The notes beneath the pieces were generated by a model that saw only the letters and a program-made list of their open reading frames with translations, had not been told where the DNA came from and made no database searches. From Thermoleophilia bacterium (GTDB lineage Bacteria; Actinomycetota; Thermoleophilia; Gaiellales; SKUG01): a DNA stretch of 7,219 nucleotides. Each line of letters begins with the position of its first letter. The stretch's first letter is position 1. Where the stretch lies: NCBI GenBank assembly GCA_007122215.1, contig SKUG01000143.1:1-7219 (forward strand), given 5' to 3'. Of the stretch, positions 5,720 through 7,219 are shown piece by piece. The position numbers and the translations under genes were made by a program.

Positions 5720-6760
5720 ATGGACCAGGCCTCCGACAGCACCGATCACGGCGGGCTCCTGCCCGGCGGCCTGGACTCGATCGAGCAGGTCGAGGTGCTG
5801 GTTCCCGGCGGGATCGCAGGCGCGACGTGGGCCGCGCCTGCCGTGCGGGTGCTGGCCGAGACCTTCCGCCACGCCCGGGTGGTCGTCCATGGTGACGATG
5901 CCGCTCGCGAGCTGATCGGCTCCACCAGCTTCGCCGGCATCTCGGACGGCAGCCTGCGCGCCGGTCGTGCCGACCTCGTCGTGGACCTGAGGCCACCGCC
6001 CGGTGCGTCGGCGGTGCAGGGCCTGTTTCCGCCGATTCCCGGCCTGCCGCCAGACCTGGCCAGCCTCGCCGGGCAGGGGCGTGAGGTGGCAGCGTTCCGG
6101 GCCCCGGGCCAGCCACGCGGATTCCGCATCCACCCGACCTGGGACCCCCACGTGCCTGCTGCCCGCAACATGCTGCGCCTTGCCTGGCTGTGCGGGCCCG
6201 GCGAGCACCGTCGTCCCGATCCGGGGTTCCTCTCGGCGCCACTGGCTGCCCGCCAGCTGGCTGCCTCCCTGCTGGCACGGCTCGACCGGCCACCGGCCAT
6301 CCTGCATCCCTGGGGCTCGCTGGCCGGTCCCGGGCTGGGCGAGGACCTCGCCTGCCTGCTCGTGGAGCACCTCGACGCGGCCGGTCTCGCCCCGGTGCTG
6401 GTCGGTGCCGGGCATGACCGGAGCGCTGCTGCCAGGCTGGTGGAGCACGTCACCGAGCCCGTGCTCGACCTGACGGGCGCCACGGACCCGGCCGTGCTGC
6501 TGGCGGTCTTCGAGCGGGCGGCGATGGGAGTCTGCTCGTGGTCCGGCCCTGCCGTGCTGGCCACTGCGATCGGCCTGCCGGCAGCCATCGTTGGGGACGT
6601 CCCGGCACCGGAGCGTGGGGCAGGCCGGGCGCGCACGCGCTGGATCGAGGTGGCCGGCAGCGACGCGCCCGACGGGCTCCCCCGACACCATGCGGAATCC
6701 CTCCTCGGTGACGTCACGATCCGGGCGCACCGCGTCATGCGGTCCGCACGACGCCTCTAG
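5720..6760 (+). CDS. Glycosyltransferase family 9 (heptosyltransferase)-like protein
   Basis: A 346-residue GT-B-fold protein resembling family 9 glycosyltransferases, which move a sugar from a nucleotide donor in the cytoplasm. The N-terminal Rossmann half is seen at 24-57 (VEVLVPGGIAGATWAAP, then AVRVLAETFRHARVVV). The C-terminal half is clearer: AILHPWGSLAG (193-203), PVLVGAGHD (225-233), VLDLTGATD (248-256) and the family's SGP...A.A.GLP..IVGD block (275-293). Two usual landmarks are missing: the Asp of the N-terminal GD signature (catalytic in LPS heptosyltransferases; A33-G34 occupy this place) and the Lys after the LHPG strand. The protein may be catalytically changed. Actinobacteria generally lack LPS, so a heptose substrate is not implied; a cell-envelope or other glycan is possible. 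Start ATG 5720 follows an in-frame TGA at 5711 and is the first start available. The last base of its TAG stop begins a strong hairpin. Confidence 0.78.
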   Translation: MDQASDSTDHGGLLPGGLDSIEQVEVLVPGGIAGATWAAPAVRVLAETFRHARVVVHGDDAARELIGSTSFAGISDGSLRAGRADLVVDLRPPPGASAVQGLFPPIPGLPPDLASLAGQGREVAAFRAPGQPRGFRIHPTWDPHVPAARNMLRLAWLCGPGEHRRPDPGFLSAPLAARQLAASLLARLDRPPAILHPWGSLAGPGLGEDLACLLVEHLDAAGLAPVLVGAGHDRSAAARLVEHVTEPVLDLTGATDPAVLLAVFERAAMGVCSWSGPAVLATAIGLPAAIVGDVPAPERGAGRARTRWIEVAGSDAPDGLPRHHAESLLGDVTIRAHRVMRSARRL

Positions 6761-6792
6761 GGCGGTGGCGCGACCTGGTCGTGCCACCGCCC
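6760..6792. terminator. Strong stem-loop terminator at the end of the GT9-like gene
   Basis: GGGCGGTGGC (6760-6769) pairs fully with GCCACCGCCC (6783-6792); inside, a G-T pair and CGAC/GTCG (6771-6774 with 6778-6781) extend the stem to 15 pairs closed by the loop CTG. The first base of the stem is the last base of the TAG stop codon. No T-run follows on either strand. Placement right at the gene end and symmetry suggest a terminator that could act in both directions. Confidence 0.6.
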
Positions 6793-6811
6793 CGAAGCGT
6801 TGCGTCCTGGT

Positions 6812-6842
6812 GTCACGCCGGGGCTGGGCTGCCCGGGGTGAC
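6812..6842. repeat. Stem-loop in the convergent intergenic region
   Basis: GTCAC (6812-6816) pairs with GTGAC (6838-6842) and CCGGG (6818-6822) with CCCGG (6832-6836), separated by one G-G mismatch; the loop is 9 bases. It is the second of four stem-loops in a row and the weakest of them. Confidence 0.4.
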
Positions 6843-6857
6843 CGTCGTCGCCGCTCG

Positions 6858-6897
6858 ACCGGCAGGGGGCGTGGCACCTGGCCATCGTCCTGCCGGT
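6858..6897. repeat. Nested stem-loop in the convergent intergenic region
   Basis: ACCGGCAGG (6858-6866) pairs perfectly with CCTGCCGGT (6889-6897). The 22-base interior can form a second stem, TGGC (6872-6875) with GCCA (6881-6884). It is the third of four stem-loops between the converging genes. Confidence 0.5.
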
Positions 6898-6905
6898 GGA
6901 CCGGC

Positions 6906-6941
6906 TCCCGCGGCACACGCCGTCTGGCGTGTCCCGTGGGG
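6906..6941. terminator. Long stem-loop, likely terminator of the right-edge minus-strand gene
   Basis: ACACGCC (6915-6921) pairs with GGCGTGT (6926-6932) around the loop GTCT; after one C-C mismatch the stem continues through 6906-6913 and 6934-6941, including two G-T pairs, for 15 pairs in all. It lies 29-64 bases past the stop of the minus-strand gene. No T-run is present on either side. Confidence 0.5.
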
Positions 6942-6969
6942 TCCTCTGCTGGCGTGCTGCCACCGACCG

Positions 6970-7219
6970 CTAGGCGGCTGGGGGCATCTCCTCGGCCTGG
7001 GCCTCGGCTGCCAGCTGTCGTGCGGCTGCCTCTGCCTGGGCCTGTGCGGCGCTGGCAGCCTCGTGTGCTGCGATCGCGTCGGCCAGCGCTGGCTGGCCGG
7101 CCGGGGGGCCGCCCGCATCTGCGGGCAGGTCCTCCTGCCGTGCCTCGGGCTGCGGATCCCCCGCCAGGGCGGGATTGCCGTCAGGACCTTCGGCTGACTC
7201 GATCGTCTCTTCGGGTGAG
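6970..7219 (-). CDS. C-terminus of an unidentified Ala/Glu-rich protein (partial)
   Basis: The minus strand is open from the window edge to TAG at 6972-6970, giving 82 residues; the 5' part is outside the window. The first ~45 residues are acidic and Pro/Gly-rich (probably disordered), followed by an Ala/Gln/Glu stretch that should form a helix (ALADAIAAHEAASAAQAQ, then AEAAARQLAAEAQAEE) and the end PPAA. Acidic, Ala-rich tails like this occur on many unrelated actinobacterial proteins, so the product cannot be named. The opposite strand is also open (6781-7197), but that translation is Cys/Leu/Gly-rich, as expected for the antisense of Ala/Glu codons. The gene converges with the GT9-like gene across the hairpin-rich gap. 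Confidence 0.55.
   Translation of the reverse strand, partial: SPEETIESAEGPDGNPALAGDPQPEARQEDLPADAGGPPAGQPALADAIAAHEAASAAQAQAEAAARQLAAEAQAEEMPPAA

Noticed and set aside
4456..5742. Long minus-strand open frame opposite the DtxR, LPFTG and intergenic regions
   Set aside because: Low-complexity Arg/Gly/Pro-rich translation without domain features; the plus strand has a signal peptide and sorting signal in the same place.
6781..7197. Cys/Leu-rich plus-strand ORF at the right end
   Set aside because: The Cys and Leu content is the expected antisense of Ala and Glu/Gln codons of the minus-strand gene, and it starts inside the terminator hairpin.

Overview
The window is very GC-rich with strongly G/C-biased third codon positions. 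It encodes a UvrD2-type helicase with an HRDC domain, a DtxR-family regulator, a protein with an LPxTG-type sorting signal, and genes that appear to start without a leader just behind TANNNT boxes. Together these point to a chromosomal segment of an actinobacterium (Actinomycetota). The genus cannot be told from the sequence, and the weak similarity of several products to textbook families suggests a lineage away from the best-studied ones. No transposase, integrase, phage gene, CRISPR array, tRNA or rRNA was seen.

Layout, left to right. 1-722 (minus): N-terminal part of a glycogen-debranching-enzyme-like protein, cut by the window edge. 723-814: short divergent intergenic region whose right half holds a promoter resembling the RecA-independent (PafBC-type) DNA-damage promoters of mycobacteria. 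815-2785 (plus): UvrD2-like helicase, probably translated from a leaderless mRNA. 2740-3744 (minus): kinase-fold protein of unknown role, overlapping the helicase gene tail to tail by 46 bp. 3745-3878: divergent intergenic region. 3879-4631 (plus): DtxR-family regulator with a strong Shine-Dalgarno sequence lying inside two competing hairpins. 4726-5352 (plus): small exported protein with an LPFTG sorting signal. 5353-5719: 367 bp without a convincing gene but rich in inverted repeats, with two GTAACCTG boxes, the second probably being the promoter of the next gene. 5720-6760 (plus): glycosyltransferase-9-like protein. 6761-6969: convergent intergenic region packed with four strong stem-loops. 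6970-7219 (minus): Ala/Glu-rich acidic C-terminus of an unidentified protein, cut by the right edge.

The genes do not form one pathway: strands alternate and only the DtxR and LPFTG genes are closely spaced on one strand. The segment reads as a row of single-gene units: DNA repair (helicase), metal-linked regulation (DtxR), cell surface (LPFTG protein, perhaps the glycosyltransferase), storage polysaccharide (debranching-like enzyme) and one orphan kinase-fold protein. I found no clear multi-gene novel system. The points most worth attention are the damage-type promoter of the helicase, the DtxR protein with a replaced primary metal site and a possible translational switch in its leader, the orphan kinase-fold protein, and the two hairpin-rich intergenic regions.
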